The notes below the pieces were generated by a model. The model saw only the letters and a list, made by a program, of their open reading frames with translations. It had not been told where the DNA came from and did no database searches. From assembly GCA_964650975.1 (NCBI GenBank), contig CAZYWA010000086.1, forward strand, positions 1 to 20,052: DNA of 20,052 nt, read 5' to 3'. A program made the position numbers and the translations under genes. The stretch comes from CAZYWA01 sp964650975 [NCBI: uncultured bacterium]. GTDB taxonomy: Bacteria; JADJOY01. Every line of letters begins with the position of its first letter. Position 1 is the first letter of the stretch. Positions 1 to 7,479 of the stretch are shown here, piece by piece.

Positions 1-2
1 GG

Positions 3-158
3 ATGCACGACATCAGGGCGATCCGCGAAGACCGGGACGCGTTCGTCCGCGGCCGGAACCTGACCGGCTATCGAGCGGAGGTGGGAAAAACCGCGACCGG
101 CGTGGTCAGCGTCGGCGAGCCGCTGGTGCTGCTGATCGGCGTCGAGGGAGTGCTGTGA
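3..158 (+). CDS. Short or 5'-truncated reading frame, unrecognised
   Basis: An ATG at position 3 opens a 51-codon frame that ends in TGA at 156-158. Because the frame is open to the window edge, this may be the C-terminal tail of a longer protein, with the ATG internal. The first residues (MHDIRAIREDRDAF) resemble the start of seryl-tRNA synthetases. The remainder, ending VLLIGVEGVL, does not continue like that family and is mostly small and hydrophobic residues of beta-strand character. It converges with the lipoprotein gene, with 6 bp between the two stops. No function is assigned. If the true start lies outside the window, the SerS resemblance is coincidence. Confidence 0.4.
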   Translation: MHDIRAIREDRDAFVRGRNLTGYRAEVGKTATGVVSVGEPLVLLIGVEGVL

Positions 159-164
159 CCGCGA

Positions 165-683
165 TCAGGCGTCGGGCGGCTCGAGGTGCACGAACGCGTG
201 CCGATCCTTGCCCAGATCGATTTCCTGGTACGCGCCCTTCAAGTACCAGTAAGCACCCGGGAAGAAATACGTGTCGTGAAAATCACGTTCGCGATCGTAG
301 AGCACGGCGTAGAGATCGAAGGCGTGCGGATCGCGGGGCGCTGGAAACCGGAAATGCACCATGCCCGGCTCGCCGGCCTCGCCGCTGCGCCCGAACAGGT
401 AGAACTCGGACTCGGGACCGTCTCGAAAGCGGTTGAGCTTGCGGATGCCGCGCAGCCGGACCAGGGTCCCGTCGATCGGGTGGTCGCAGTCGTCGACCAC
501 CTTCACCGTGAAATCGTAGAGCTGATCGCCGAGATGGGCGCGCGGCACGTAGTCGGTGCGCCACTCGTCGATCACGTAGGGCGCGGTGCACCCGGCGGCG
601 CCGAGCACCGCGATCCAGATCGCGACGCCGGCCCGTGAAACGCGAGCCCCAAGCCCCGTTCGCTCTCGCTGGATCGGCGTCAT
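165..683 (-). CDS. Small hypothetical lipoprotein
   Basis: The 172-residue product begins with a basic n-region, a hydrophobic segment (about residues 17-30) and a lipobox ending LGAAGC, so Cys32 should be the lipidated residue after signal peptidase II cleavage. The frame is open further upstream, but this ATG is chosen because AAGGAGAG sits 7 nt before it and because it puts the signal peptide at the N terminus. The mature part is rich in aromatic and charged residues (YDFTVKVVDDCDHPIDGTLV, then repeated Tyr/Phe near the end). It could be a small beta-sandwich resembling carboxypeptidase-regulatory-like domains, but no family is recognised. It is most likely anchored in the envelope facing the periplasm. 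It lies 120 bp downstream of fabH on the same strand and may be co-transcribed with it. Confidence 0.8.
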   Translation of the reverse strand: MTPIQRERTGLGARVSRAGVAIWIAVLGAAGCTAPYVIDEWRTDYVPRAHLGDQLYDFTVKVVDDCDHPIDGTLVRLRGIRKLNRFRDGPESEFYLFGRSGEAGEPGMVHFRFPAPRDPHAFDLYAVLYDRERDFHDTYFFPGAYWYLKGAYQEIDLGKDRHAFVHLEPPDA

Positions 684-690
684 CGCGTCG

Positions 691-698
691 CTCTCCTT
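691..698 (-). promoter_or_regulatory. Ribosome binding site of the lipoprotein gene
   Basis: Read on the minus strand this is AAGGAGAG, 7 nt ahead of the ATG at 681-683. It is one of the best Shine-Dalgarno matches in the window and decides the start in favour of the lipobox-containing form rather than a longer N terminus. Confidence 0.75.
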
Positions 699-803
699 GC
701 GCGCCGCGACGCGCGCGCGCCCTTTTCTGATACCACCGTGGCGCGCGGCGCAGCAATGGCTCTCGCGCGGCTCGCGGTGGACCGGCAAGCCGGCGCGGGA
801 CCG

Positions 804-1796
804 CTACCAGCGCATCAGCGCGGCGCCCCAGGTGAAGCCGGCTCCGAACGCCGCGATGCACACCAGCTGTCCCGCCTTCAAGCGGCCGTCCTTGCGAGCC
901 TCGTCGAGGGCAATGGGGATCGACGCCGCGGTGGTGTTGCCGTAGCGCTGGATGTTGTTCACGACCTTCTCGTCGGGGATCCCCAGCTCGCTCGCGACCC
1001 ACTGGTTGATGCGCAGGTTGGCCTGATGCGGCACCAGGAGATCGATGTCGGCGGGCGTCTTCCCGGCGGCCTCGAGGGCCTGCAACACGGCGGACTTCAT
1101 GCCGGTGGTCGCTTCCTTGAACACGGCGCGGCCGTTCATACGCGGCCAGTGTTCGCCGGCCGCGATGTCCTCGCCGCGGATGTAGGGCTTGCGCGAGATG
1201 TTCCACACGTGCAGGCAAAGATCCTCGGCGCCGCGCCCGTCCGCGTGCAGGTTCGCGTTGATCAGCCCTTTGTCCTCCTCGGTCGGCGAGATCACCGCGG
1301 CGCCGGCGCCGTCACCGAAGAGCACGGTCACGGTGCGGCCCTGGGTCGAGAAATCGAGCGCCGACGAATGCACCTCGGCGCCGACCAGCAGCACGTTCTT
1401 GTAGTTGCCGGTGCGGACGAATGCGTCCGCGGTGGCGAGACCGTAGAGAAACCCGGTGCACTGATTGCGGATGTCCATGGTCGCGACGCCGGGGGTACCG
1501 AGCTTCTCCTGCATGTAGCAACCGGTACCCGGGAAGTGCCGATCCGGGCTCAGCGTCGCGAACAGGATCATGTCGACGTCGCCGGTCTCGATGCCCGCGT
1601 CGGCGATGGCACGGCGGGCCGCCTCGACACCGAGGTCGCTGGTCCAGACTCCCTCGTCCGCGTAGTGGCGCTCCTCGATCCCGGTCCGCTGCCGGATCCA
1701 CTCGTCCGACGTGGTCATCAGGACCTCGAGGTCCTGGTTCTTGACCACGCGCGGCGGAATGTAGGTGCCCAATCCCTTGATGTAGCTGCGGATCAT
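804..1796 (-). CDS. fabH: 3-oxoacyl-ACP synthase III (KAS III, FabH)
   Basis: The 330-residue protein has the usual length of FabH and both thiolase-fold halves. The catalytic triad is visible: Cys113 in DIRNQCTGF, His257 in VPHQANLRINQ and Asn287 in YGNTTAASIP. The N terminus (GLGTYIPPRVVKN, then TSDEWIRQRTGIEERH) and the C-terminal AAFGAGFTWGA are family hallmarks. In the family this enzyme condenses acetyl-CoA or another short acyl-CoA with malonyl-ACP to start fatty acid synthesis in the cytosol. The ATG is preceded by GGGAG at 1806-1810, 9 nt away. No other fab or plsX gene is nearby, so it is not in the common fatty-acid cluster. A paralogue starting a specialised acyl chain cannot be excluded, since primer choice is not readable here. 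Confidence 0.95.
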   Translation of the reverse strand: MIRSYIKGLGTYIPPRVVKNQDLEVLMTTSDEWIRQRTGIEERHYADEGVWTSDLGVEAARRAIADAGIETGDVDMILFATLSPDRHFPGTGCYMQEKLGTPGVATMDIRNQCTGFLYGLATADAFVRTGNYKNVLLVGAEVHSSALDFSTQGRTVTVLFGDGAGAAVISPTEEDKGLINANLHADGRGAEDLCLHVWNISRKPYIRGEDIAAGEHWPRMNGRAVFKEATTGMKSAVLQALEAAGKTPADIDLLVPHQANLRINQWVASELGIPDEKVVNNIQRYGNTTAASIPIALDEARKDGRLKAGQLVCIAAFGAGFTWGAALMRW

Positions 1797-2004
1797 CCTC
1801 TTGATCTCCCGGTGTCGGACCGCTGGAACAAAATCCGGCAGTCAGCCGTCACTCGTAGCTGGAAGCATCGATGTTGTCCAGTGAGTCGAGACGATGGTCG
1901 CAGTTTGCCGATCTCCGGTTCGTGCGCCGGCCGTCCGTCGCCAGAGCCGCGGTCCAGGTGGGCAAAGTGGCACACCACCGAGACGACCCGGCCGACGGCG
2001 TCGT

Positions 2005-2655
2005 TCACGGCTCATTCGCTTCGGGTGACTCGGGTCTCGAGGAGCTCCGCTGCGCGGGCTCTTGCCAGTGAACTCGCTCGATCGCCCAGTGAATCTCGTT
2101 CCGCACGCTGGCATCGGTCTCGTCCCGGAGCGCCTGCTCGAGCGCGGCCGAGGCCGACTTCGCGTCGGCACCGATGCTCCCCAGCGCTCGCGCGGCCGCG
2201 AGCCGCACCGGCCGATCGCCGAGCGCCTGGGCGAGCGCGGGGACCGCGAGCCGCGCGTCCGGGCCGATGCCCGCCAGCGCGTAGGCCACCTCGACACGCA
2301 CGTCGGAGAGATGATCGCCGAGCGCGCGGGTCAGTGCCGGCACCGCGCTCCTGGCGGCCGGAGCCATGGCCCGCAAGGCGTGCGCCACGGCCAACCGCAC
2401 CACGTGCACCTCATCGTCGAGCGCGGCCGCGAGCGCCGGCACCGCCTGGGACGCCTCCATGCCCAGATAACCGAGACCCTCGGCCGCCGACTGCCGGGCG
2501 CGATAGTCCTCGTGCCCCAGATCCCGGATCAGCTCGCCGACCGATTTGCCATGGTAGAGAGCCCCACCGATACGAGTGGTGTCTTCCTCGCCGGCGCCGG
2601 CACTCGTCGGGCTGGACCCGAACAACGCGACCACCACGAGCACCGCCCGGGCCAT
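2005..2655 (-). CDS. Exported HEAT-repeat protein
   Basis: From the ATG at 2653-2655 the product is 216 residues. An N-terminal hydrophobic stretch (residues 4-20) resembles a signal peptide, with likely cleavage near Ala19-Ala21. From about residue 40 to 197 there are four to five HEAT/PBS-lyase-type repeats with the pattern AVPALAxALxD plus VRxxAAxALxxIG, each about 35 residues. Such helical solenoids bind other proteins, so no enzymatic role is implied. The tail (200-216) is polar, with Ser, Pro and Glu. The start is uncertain: the frame is open to 2886, an alternative ATG lies at 2770-2772, and no strong ribosome site marks any of them. The chosen start puts the signal peptide at the N terminus. 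The gap of 208 bp to fabH contains no convincing gene or terminator. Confidence 0.75.
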   Translation of the reverse strand: MARAVLVVVALFGSSPTSAGAGEEDTTRIGGALYHGKSVGELIRDLGHEDYRARQSAAEGLGYLGMEASQAVPALAAALDDEVHVVRLAVAHALRAMAPAARSAVPALTRALGDHLSDVRVEVAYALAGIGPDARLAVPALAQALGDRPVRLAAARALGSIGADAKSASAALEQALRDETDASVRNEIHWAIERVHWQEPAQRSSSRPESPEANEP

Positions 2656-2797
2656 CGAGCGCCACCGCCAGCCGCCCCACTCGAGCCGCGCGGCGCGGCG
2701 CGGTCGCGGAGAAATCCCACAGTCGAGCGCCACGCGGGAACGGCATCCACCATTCCCGGGCCGTGCCGACATGGGTCTCACTCGACGATACAACCAC

Positions 2798-2898
2798 ATG
2801 ATTTTAATATGATTATGTCCGATGGTCCCTGGGGATACGAGCCCACTGCCCAACAGGTGACCCACATCCCCGGCGGCGATATCCACATGTTATCCACA
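2798..2898. promoter_or_regulatory. AT-rich island with DnaA-box-like cluster
   Basis: Within the 300-bp gap between the HEAT gene and the kinase gene, positions 2798-2818 are almost all A/T. Four sequences close to the DnaA box follow: TGGGGATAC at 2830-2838 (opposite orientation, two mismatches), TGACCCACA at 2858-2866 (two mismatches), ATATCCACA at 2879-2887 (one mismatch) and TTATCCACA at 2890-2898 (perfect). The last three share one orientation, and their starts are 21 and 11 bp apart, about two helical turns and one. This could be a DnaA-regulated promoter, a DnaA-binding locus or part of an origin. The AT island also carries TAAAAT and CATAAT on the minus strand, possible -10 boxes for the HEAT gene, without good -35 partners. 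Confidence 0.4.
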
Positions 2899-2955
2899 GG
2901 CATCCGAGGGCCAAAACCAGGGGGACGCCGGCCGACCGATCTCGTCCCTACGCCG

Positions 2956-3996
2956 TCAGGATCCGCTGCCTGCCGCCGAGCTTCGAACCTGGACACCACG
3001 GCGGGCGATCGCACTAGGTAAAACCCGCCCTCCCGCGTCCTCGATCGCCTGCATCACCCGATCCCGCCGATCCGGATCGGCCAGAAACACGATGCATCCG
3101 CCGCCACCCGCGCCGCAGACCTTGGCGGCCTGGGCGCCGGCCCGGCGCGCGGCCCGCTCGATCCGGTCCAGCTCCGGCGTGCGGATGCCCGGCGCGAGCC
3201 GCGCGCGAGCCGACCATTCCGAATTCATGGCGCGCGCGGCCGCGGTCCAGTCGGACGCCACCAGCGCCGCGTGCAGCGCCTGGCTCGCTTCCACGATCCG
3301 GCTCAGCCCGCGAACCAGCGGCGCGCGCTTGGCGACTGCGCCGCGGAAGACGTCCCAGTTGTTGAGCCCGGAGCTACGCGACACTCCCGAGTAGCCGAGC
3401 ACCAGACGCTGCTCGAGCTCGCCCGGATCGGTGGGGAGCGGCTCCCGGTGAACCCCGTCGAGATCGAAGCGCAGCGCCACCAGTCCACCCCAGAGCGCCG
3501 GGTGGTAATCCTGATCGCCGGTCGGGACGCCGAGAACGCGCGCCTCCGCGTTGCGACACACCTCGAGGATCTGCACCTTCGAGAAGCGGAGCCGCCGCCA
3601 CTCGATGAGCGCGCGAGCGATCGCCACCGCGAGCGCGGACGAGCCGCCGAGTCCCGAGCCGGCCGGCGCCTCCGCGGCGAGGCGCATGTGAAATCCGCCT
3701 TCCGGCGCCAGGAACGACGCCAGCACCCGCGGCAGCGGCAAGTCGTGGCCGGCGATCGCGCCGAGCGACGAGCCGCGCACCTCGCGCCCGAGATCGCGCG
3801 ACTCGATCCGCACCGCGCGTCCGGCGAGTGCCGTGATCTCGCAGCGCGCGCGGATCTCGATCGCGACGTTGATCGTGACGGCCCCGGGGAAGAGCACGTA
3901 GAGCGGCCACAGATCGAGGGTCCCGCCGGCGAGATCGATCCGCACCGGAGCTACGGCCTGGATCGTGCGCGCGGGTGGGCCTCGTCTGGTGCTCAC
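2956..3996 (-). CDS. GHMP-family sugar or small-molecule kinase
   Basis: The 346-residue protein shows the three GHMP motifs in order: PVRIDLAGGTLD at 17-28, the ATP-binding PAGSGLGGSSA at 111-121 and KVCGAGGGG at 292-300. Overall it resembles heptose-7-phosphate/fucose-type kinases, and GDQDYHPALWGG near 160-171 occupies the place of their substrate loop. The family phosphorylates a hydroxyl of a small molecule with ATP in the cytosol; the substrate here cannot be read. The start is GTG at 3994-3996 because GGAGGA lies 6 nt upstream; earlier in-frame starts would overlap ecfT. The gene follows ecfT by 28 bp and is the last gene of the transporter operon, which suggests, without proving, that it acts on the imported compound. 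It is more likely a sugar kinase than IspE or ThrB. Confidence 0.85.
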   Translation of the reverse strand: MSTRRGPPARTIQAVAPVRIDLAGGTLDLWPLYVLFPGAVTINVAIEIRARCEITALAGRAVRIESRDLGREVRGSSLGAIAGHDLPLPRVLASFLAPEGGFHMRLAAEAPAGSGLGGSSALAVAIARALIEWRRLRFSKVQILEVCRNAEARVLGVPTGDQDYHPALWGGLVALRFDLDGVHREPLPTDPGELEQRLVLGYSGVSRSSGLNNWDVFRGAVAKRAPLVRGLSRIVEASQALHAALVASDWTAAARAMNSEWSARARLAPGIRTPELDRIERAARRAGAQAAKVCGAGGGGCIVFLADPDRRDRVMQAIEDAGGRVLPSAIARRGVQVRSSAAGSGS

Positions 3997-4002
3997 GCTC
4001 GC

Positions 4003-4008
4003 TCCTCC
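4003..4008 (-). promoter_or_regulatory. Ribosome binding site of the GHMP kinase gene
   Basis: The minus strand reads GGAGGA, 6 nt before the GTG at 3994-3996. It fixes the start of the kinase downstream of the ecfT stop and argues against the longer in-frame starts at 4035 (GTG) and 4077. Confidence 0.75.
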
Positions 4009-4024
4009 ACCGTCGCGTTCGAGG

Positions 4025-4858
4025 TCATCGCTCACCGCGCAGGTGCGCGAGAGATCCTCGAAGCCACACCATGGCACCGTCGCTCGCCGCCCGGATCCCT
4101 TCCACGGAGACCAGCGCTCCGCCGCGCCACGCGAGCACCACCAGCAGGGCCACGAGCGCCACCGCCGCGACGTCGCGCGCGGCGAAGCGATGCTCGATCA
4201 GGTCGGTGCGTCCCTCTCCCGAGCCGAAGCCGCGGGTTTCCAGCGCCGCCGCCAGTCGATCCGCGCGCCGCACCGCGGTCAGGAACATCGGCACCAGAAG
4301 CGGGATGTAGCGGCGCATGCGACTCACGGGGCCGCCGTGATCGAGGTCCAGACCTCGCGCGCGCTGCGCCTCGGCCACCGCGCGGCCCGAGGCAACGAAG
4401 GTCGGCACCAGCCGGAACGCGAGGGTGAGCGCGAACGCAACCCGGTACGGCAGTCCGAGCGAGCGCAGTCCGTAGGCGAAATCCTCCACTCGCGTGGTGG
4501 CCAGGAACACGATGCCGAGCGCCACCATCGCGCTCAGCCGGAGGCCCAGCGCCGCCGCGTGCTCCACTCCAGCTCGATCGGCGTGGCCGTGCACCAGGCC
4601 GCGGGCCGGGTCGAAGAGTCCCCACACCAGCGTCGTCGCCACGAACAGCGTGACCAGCAGCGAGCCCATGCCGGCCACCGCGTCGAGCGACCGGCTGGCC
4701 GCCGCCACCACCAGCACCACGAGCGCCGCGACGACCAGCGGCGCCAGGTCGTCGAGACGAAGCGCCGCCCCGAAAAGCAGCGGCAGCGCCACGATCTTGG
4801 TCACTGGGTGGAGCCGATGCACGACGCTCTCGCGATCCACGTAGAGAAAGAGCTTCAC
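4025..4858 (-). CDS. ecfT: ECF transporter transmembrane component EcfT
   Basis: The 277-residue membrane protein has hydrophobic segments near 22-34, 39-55, 63-80, 103-121 and 229-243. Between them is a cytoplasmic helical region carrying the two EcfT coupling motifs: ARG at 167-169 and the variant TRG at 208-210 (in ALETRG). In the family these two arginine-bearing helices dock on the two ATPase domains and transmit ATP hydrolysis to the S component. Length and N terminus (YVDRESVVHRLHPVTK) fit the family. The GTG start overlaps the ATPase stop by 4 bp (GTGA), and GGGAG lies 7 nt upstream at 4866-4870, inside the ATPase gene. The overlap implies translational coupling. Confidence 0.92.
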   Translation of the reverse strand: MKLFLYVDRESVVHRLHPVTKIVALPLLFGAALRLDDLAPLVVAALVVLVVAAASRSLDAVAGMGSLLVTLFVATTLVWGLFDPARGLVHGHADRAGVEHAAALGLRLSAMVALGIVFLATTRVEDFAYGLRSLGLPYRVAFALTLAFRLVPTFVASGRAVAEAQRARGLDLDHGGPVSRMRRYIPLLVPMFLTAVRRADRLAAALETRGFGSGEGRTDLIEHRFAARDVAAVALVALLVVLAWRGGALVSVEGIRAASDGAMVWLRGSLAHLRGER

Positions 4859-6567
4859 GAGACGACTCCCGCCGGCCGAGCAACCGCCTCGTGGAGCGCC
4901 GCGGTCAGGTCCTCGGGCGTCAGGGCCTCGATCCCCAGCTCGCGCCCCAGCCTCCACGCGGCGGGCGGCTTGAGGCGCGCCCGCTCCAGCACCTCCTGGT
5001 TTCGGAACAGCTCCGGCACCGCGCCATCGAAGACCAGCTTGCCGTCCGCCAGCACCAGCGCGCGCTCGCAGTGGCTGGCGACCAGCTCCATCGCGTGGGT
5101 CACGGCGAGAACCGTGTGGCCGCGACGATGAAGGTCCGCGAGCAGACCGAGCATGCGGCGGCGATCGTTGAAGTCGAGGCCGGTGGTCGGCTCGTCGAGG
5201 ACCAGCACCTGGGGAGCCGTGGCGAGGACACTCGCGACCGCGAGACGCTGGCGCTGTCCCTTGGTGAGCACGAACGGATCGCGGTCCCGCTCCTCGGTGA
5301 GTCCCACGACCTCGAGCGCCGCCGCGATGCGCTGGTCGATCTCGTCCGGCGGACAGCCGAGGTTCCGCGGACCGAACGCCATCTCCTCCGCCACGGTGGC
5401 CGAGAAGATCTGGTGATCCGGATCCTGGAACACGTAGCCCACCTGGCGCGCGAGCGCCGCGGTTCCCGTGCGCGCGGTGTCCTCGCCGCTCACCCGCACC
5501 CGGCCACTGGTGGGCCGCAGGAGACCGTTGAGATGCTTCGCGAGCGTGGTCTTGCCCGAGCCATTGGCGCCGAGGAGTGCCACGAACTCGCCGCGGCCGA
5601 TCGAGAAGCTCACCTCGTCGACCGACGGCCGATCGCGAAGTGGATAGCGGTGCACGAGTCGGTCGACCTCGATCACCGCCGCGCCGCCGCGCTGGACCGA
5701 TCGCTGGCCAGCGGCCGGGGTTTGCGCGCGAAGCGGACGAGAACGCACCCGCATTCCCTCGAACCGCGCCACCAGCGCCGCGACGGTCGGGATCTCGACA
5801 ACTCCGAGCGCCTCCGCGGCCAGGGCCAGGACGGGCGGCTCGACGCCTCGCGCCGCGAGAGTCGCAGCTCCCGCCAACGAGATGCTCGGCGGACCGTCGG
5901 CCGCCACCGCACCGCCGTCGAGGTGCAACACGCGGCCCAGGTCGAGCAGCTCCTCGGTCTCGTGCTCGATCACCGCGACCGCCGTGCCGTCGCACAGGAT
6001 CTCGCGCAAGATCGCGTGGACTTCTTGCTTGCCGATCGGGTCGAGATCGGTGGTGGGCTCGTCGAGCAGCACCAGCTTCGGACGCACAGCCAGCACCGAA
6101 GCGATCGCCAGCCGCTGCTTCTCGCCGCCCGAGAGCGTCGCGGGCTCGCGCTTCTCGAATCCCGCGAGACCGACGCGCGCCAGACACTCCGTGATGCGGC
6201 GCGCGATCTCGTCGCGTGGCACTCCGAAGCTCTCCGCTCCGAACGCGACCTCGAGCGCGGTGTTGGTGCTGAAGAGCTGCGCCTCGAAGTCCTGGAACAC
6301 CATGCCCGCGTGGCGGGACGCGCGCGCGACTCCCACGGCGGCGGGCGATTCCCCGGCGAGCCGCACCTCGCCCGTGAGCTGACCCGGGAAGAAGCCAGGG
6401 ATGAGCCCGTTGGCGCAGCGCAGCAGCGTCGTTTTGCCGGCGCCGGAGGCACCGACGATGCCCACGGCTTCACCAAGCCGGATCGTGAGATCGATCCCGC
6501 GCAGCACCTCGCGATCCGTGCCGCGGTAGGCGAAACGGAGCCCGCGCACCTCGAGAACGGCGCTCAT
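4855..6567 (-). CDS. ECF transporter ATPase, fused A and A' domains
   Basis: The 570-residue protein carries two complete ABC ATPase domains, so it supplies both ATPase sites of the ECF module. Domain 1 has Walker A GASGAGKTT (39-47), signature LSGGE (145-149), Walker B LVLLDE (165-170) and His202. Domain 2 has Walker A GANGSGKTT (333-341), a changed signature LTKGQ (434-438), Walker B LVLDE (455-459) and His491. A linker of about 85 residues (215-298) joins them, and a C-terminal extension follows 515. The fused form, with its degenerate second signature, resembles YkoD-type proteins. The ATG is 24 bp from the stop of the S component; GGAG at 6581-6584 is a rather distant ribosome site. The protein is expected on the cytoplasmic face, bound to EcfT. 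Confidence 0.93.
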   Translation of the reverse strand: MSAVLEVRGLRFAYRGTDREVLRGIDLTIRLGEAVGIVGASGAGKTTLLRCANGLIPGFFPGQLTGEVRLAGESPAAVGVARASRHAGMVFQDFEAQLFSTNTALEVAFGAESFGVPRDEIARRITECLARVGLAGFEKREPATLSGGEKQRLAIASVLAVRPKLVLLDEPTTDLDPIGKQEVHAILREILCDGTAVAVIEHETEELLDLGRVLHLDGGAVAADGPPSISLAGAATLAARGVEPPVLALAAEALGVVEIPTVAALVARFEGMRVRSRPLRAQTPAAGQRSVQRGGAAVIEVDRLVHRYPLRDRPSVDEVSFSIGRGEFVALLGANGSGKTTLAKHLNGLLRPTSGRVRVSGEDTARTGTAALARQVGYVFQDPDHQIFSATVAEEMAFGPRNLGCPPDEIDQRIAAALEVVGLTEERDRDPFVLTKGQRQRLAVASVLATAPQVLVLDEPTTGLDFNDRRRMLGLLADLHRRGHTVLAVTHAMELVASHCERALVLADGKLVFDGAVPELFRNQEVLERARLKPPAAWRLGRELGIEALTPEDLTAALHEAVARPAGVVS

Positions 6568-6591
6568 GGGGCGTGAGCCGCTCCGCTCAGC

Positions 6592-7383
6592 TCACAGGAG
6601 CGCAGTGCCGACGAAGACCAGGGCCGAGGGGATCGCCAGGAGCCAGCGTGCGTCGAGCCCCGTGGCCGCTGCCGGTGAGCCGGTCAGAAAATAGAGCAGC
6701 AGGAAACCGCCCAGCGACGCCGCGGGAGTCAGGAACAGCCCGACGAGCCGCGCGGGCGATGGCCCGGACGGCTCCTCGGCCGGCAACAGCTGATCTGCCG
6801 TGAGCCCCCACGATCGCACGCGCGGCGCCACGGCACGCGCCAGGAGCGGCGTCGCGAGGAGCCCCCAGGCCACGTTGTTGGCGAGGATCACCGGCGCCAC
6901 GACTCGCGGCGGGAAGAGACCGAGCAACAGTCCTCCTCCCCAACCGATCACCAGCGCGCACGCGGCACTGGCGACGACCACGATGAACGCGTACTCCGCC
7001 AGCTCGGTCCACCGGAACGACGACCCGGCTCCCGCGGCGCGCGCGCCGAAGATCGACGGCAGCGGCTCGCGGCTCATCGCGCGCCACATCCGGTACGGCA
7101 CCCAGCCCAGCAGGAAATTTCCCAGGAAACCGAATGCGCTCGCCGGTCCGAAGGTTCCCGCGAAATCCCCGATCAGGTTGCCGAGCGCCATCCCCCAGGC
7201 CGCGGCAGGGCCGAACAGAAACGAGGCGAGCGGTGGGATCGCGGTCGCGGGACGAAGCTCGGTGATGCCCGGGATGAGCGGGAACATCTTGAACGGCAGC
7301 AGGATCGCGACGTAGACCGCGGCGCTGATCGCGACCAGCACGACCATGCGCGTGTTGCTCCACATCCGGATCAGGTCGCGCAA
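6592..7383 (-). CDS. ECF transporter substrate-binding S component
   Basis: The 263-residue hydrophobic protein has the look of an S component: helix 1 carries an AxxxA motif (Ala18-Ala22) of the kind that contacts EcfT, followed by TELRPATAIPPLASFLFGP (41-59) and GMALGNLIGDFAG (64-76), a pattern seen in QueT-like and related S proteins. Its place directly ahead of the ATPase and EcfT genes supports this. The ligand cannot be deduced. It is longer than most S components (about 170-200 residues), with two extra hydrophobic segments near 213-233 and 246-263. The start is TTG at 7381-7383 because AGAGGGG is 6 nt upstream; the first ATG (7363-7365) would lie too far from that site. Confidence 0.83.
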   Translation of the reverse strand: MRDLIRMWSNTRMVVLVAISAAVYVAILLPFKMFPLIPGITELRPATAIPPLASFLFGPAAAWGMALGNLIGDFAGTFGPASAFGFLGNFLLGWVPYRMWRAMSREPLPSIFGARAAGAGSSFRWTELAEYAFIVVVASAACALVIGWGGGLLLGLFPPRVVAPVILANNVAWGLLATPLLARAVAPRVRSWGLTADQLLPAEEPSGPSPARLVGLFLTPAASLGGFLLLYFLTGSPAAATGLDARWLLAIPSALVFVGTALL

Positions 7384-7389
7384 AAACCA

Positions 7390-7396
7390 CCCCTCT
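7390..7396 (-). promoter_or_regulatory. Ribosome binding site selecting a TTG start
   Basis: The minus strand reads AGAGGGG, 6 nt ahead of the TTG at 7381-7383. The next candidate start, an ATG six codons in, would lie 24 nt from this site, so the TTG is preferred for the S component. Confidence 0.65.
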
Positions 7397-7415
7397 TTGG
7401 TATCGGCGGGCGCCG

Positions 7416-7443
7416 AGTATATCCCGCGCCCCCGACCCGTCCA
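7416..7443 (-). promoter_or_regulatory. Predicted promoter of the ECF transporter operon
   Basis: On the minus strand TGGACG (7438-7443) and TATACT (7416-7421) are 16 nt apart, which fits a housekeeping sigma-70-type promoter (4/6 and 5/6 matches). Transcription would begin near 7409, leaving a leader of only about 26 nt. That leaves no space for a thiamine, cobalamin or similar riboswitch in this transcript. Confidence 0.5.
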
Positions 7444-7479
7444 CGGAATCCGCGCGCGGCCCGACGCCGCGCCGGCCGC

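Noticed and set aside
1793-2008. 71-codon minus-strand frame between the HEAT gene and fabH, with a GTGA overlap
   Set aside because: The overlap with the HEAT stop is suggestive, but the start is GTG without a ribosome site, the translation has no family character, and it runs into the fabH start.
738-2801. Long plus-strand open frame of 687 codons over fabH and the HEAT gene
   Set aside because: It runs opposite two well-supported genes, is dominated by Arg/Ala/Pro/Gly and His, and crosses their intergenic gap. It is a typical high-GC shadow.
4025-6187. A 720-codon frame that could be read as one ATPase-EcfT fusion
   Set aside because: Only the last 277 codons match EcfT. The rest is out of frame with the ABC domains, and the GTGA overlap with a ribosome site marks a separate ecfT start.
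4891-6576. Plus-strand open frame of 561 codons opposite the fused ECF ATPase
   Set aside because: Arg- and His-rich translation with no domain; the minus strand encodes intact ABC motifs.
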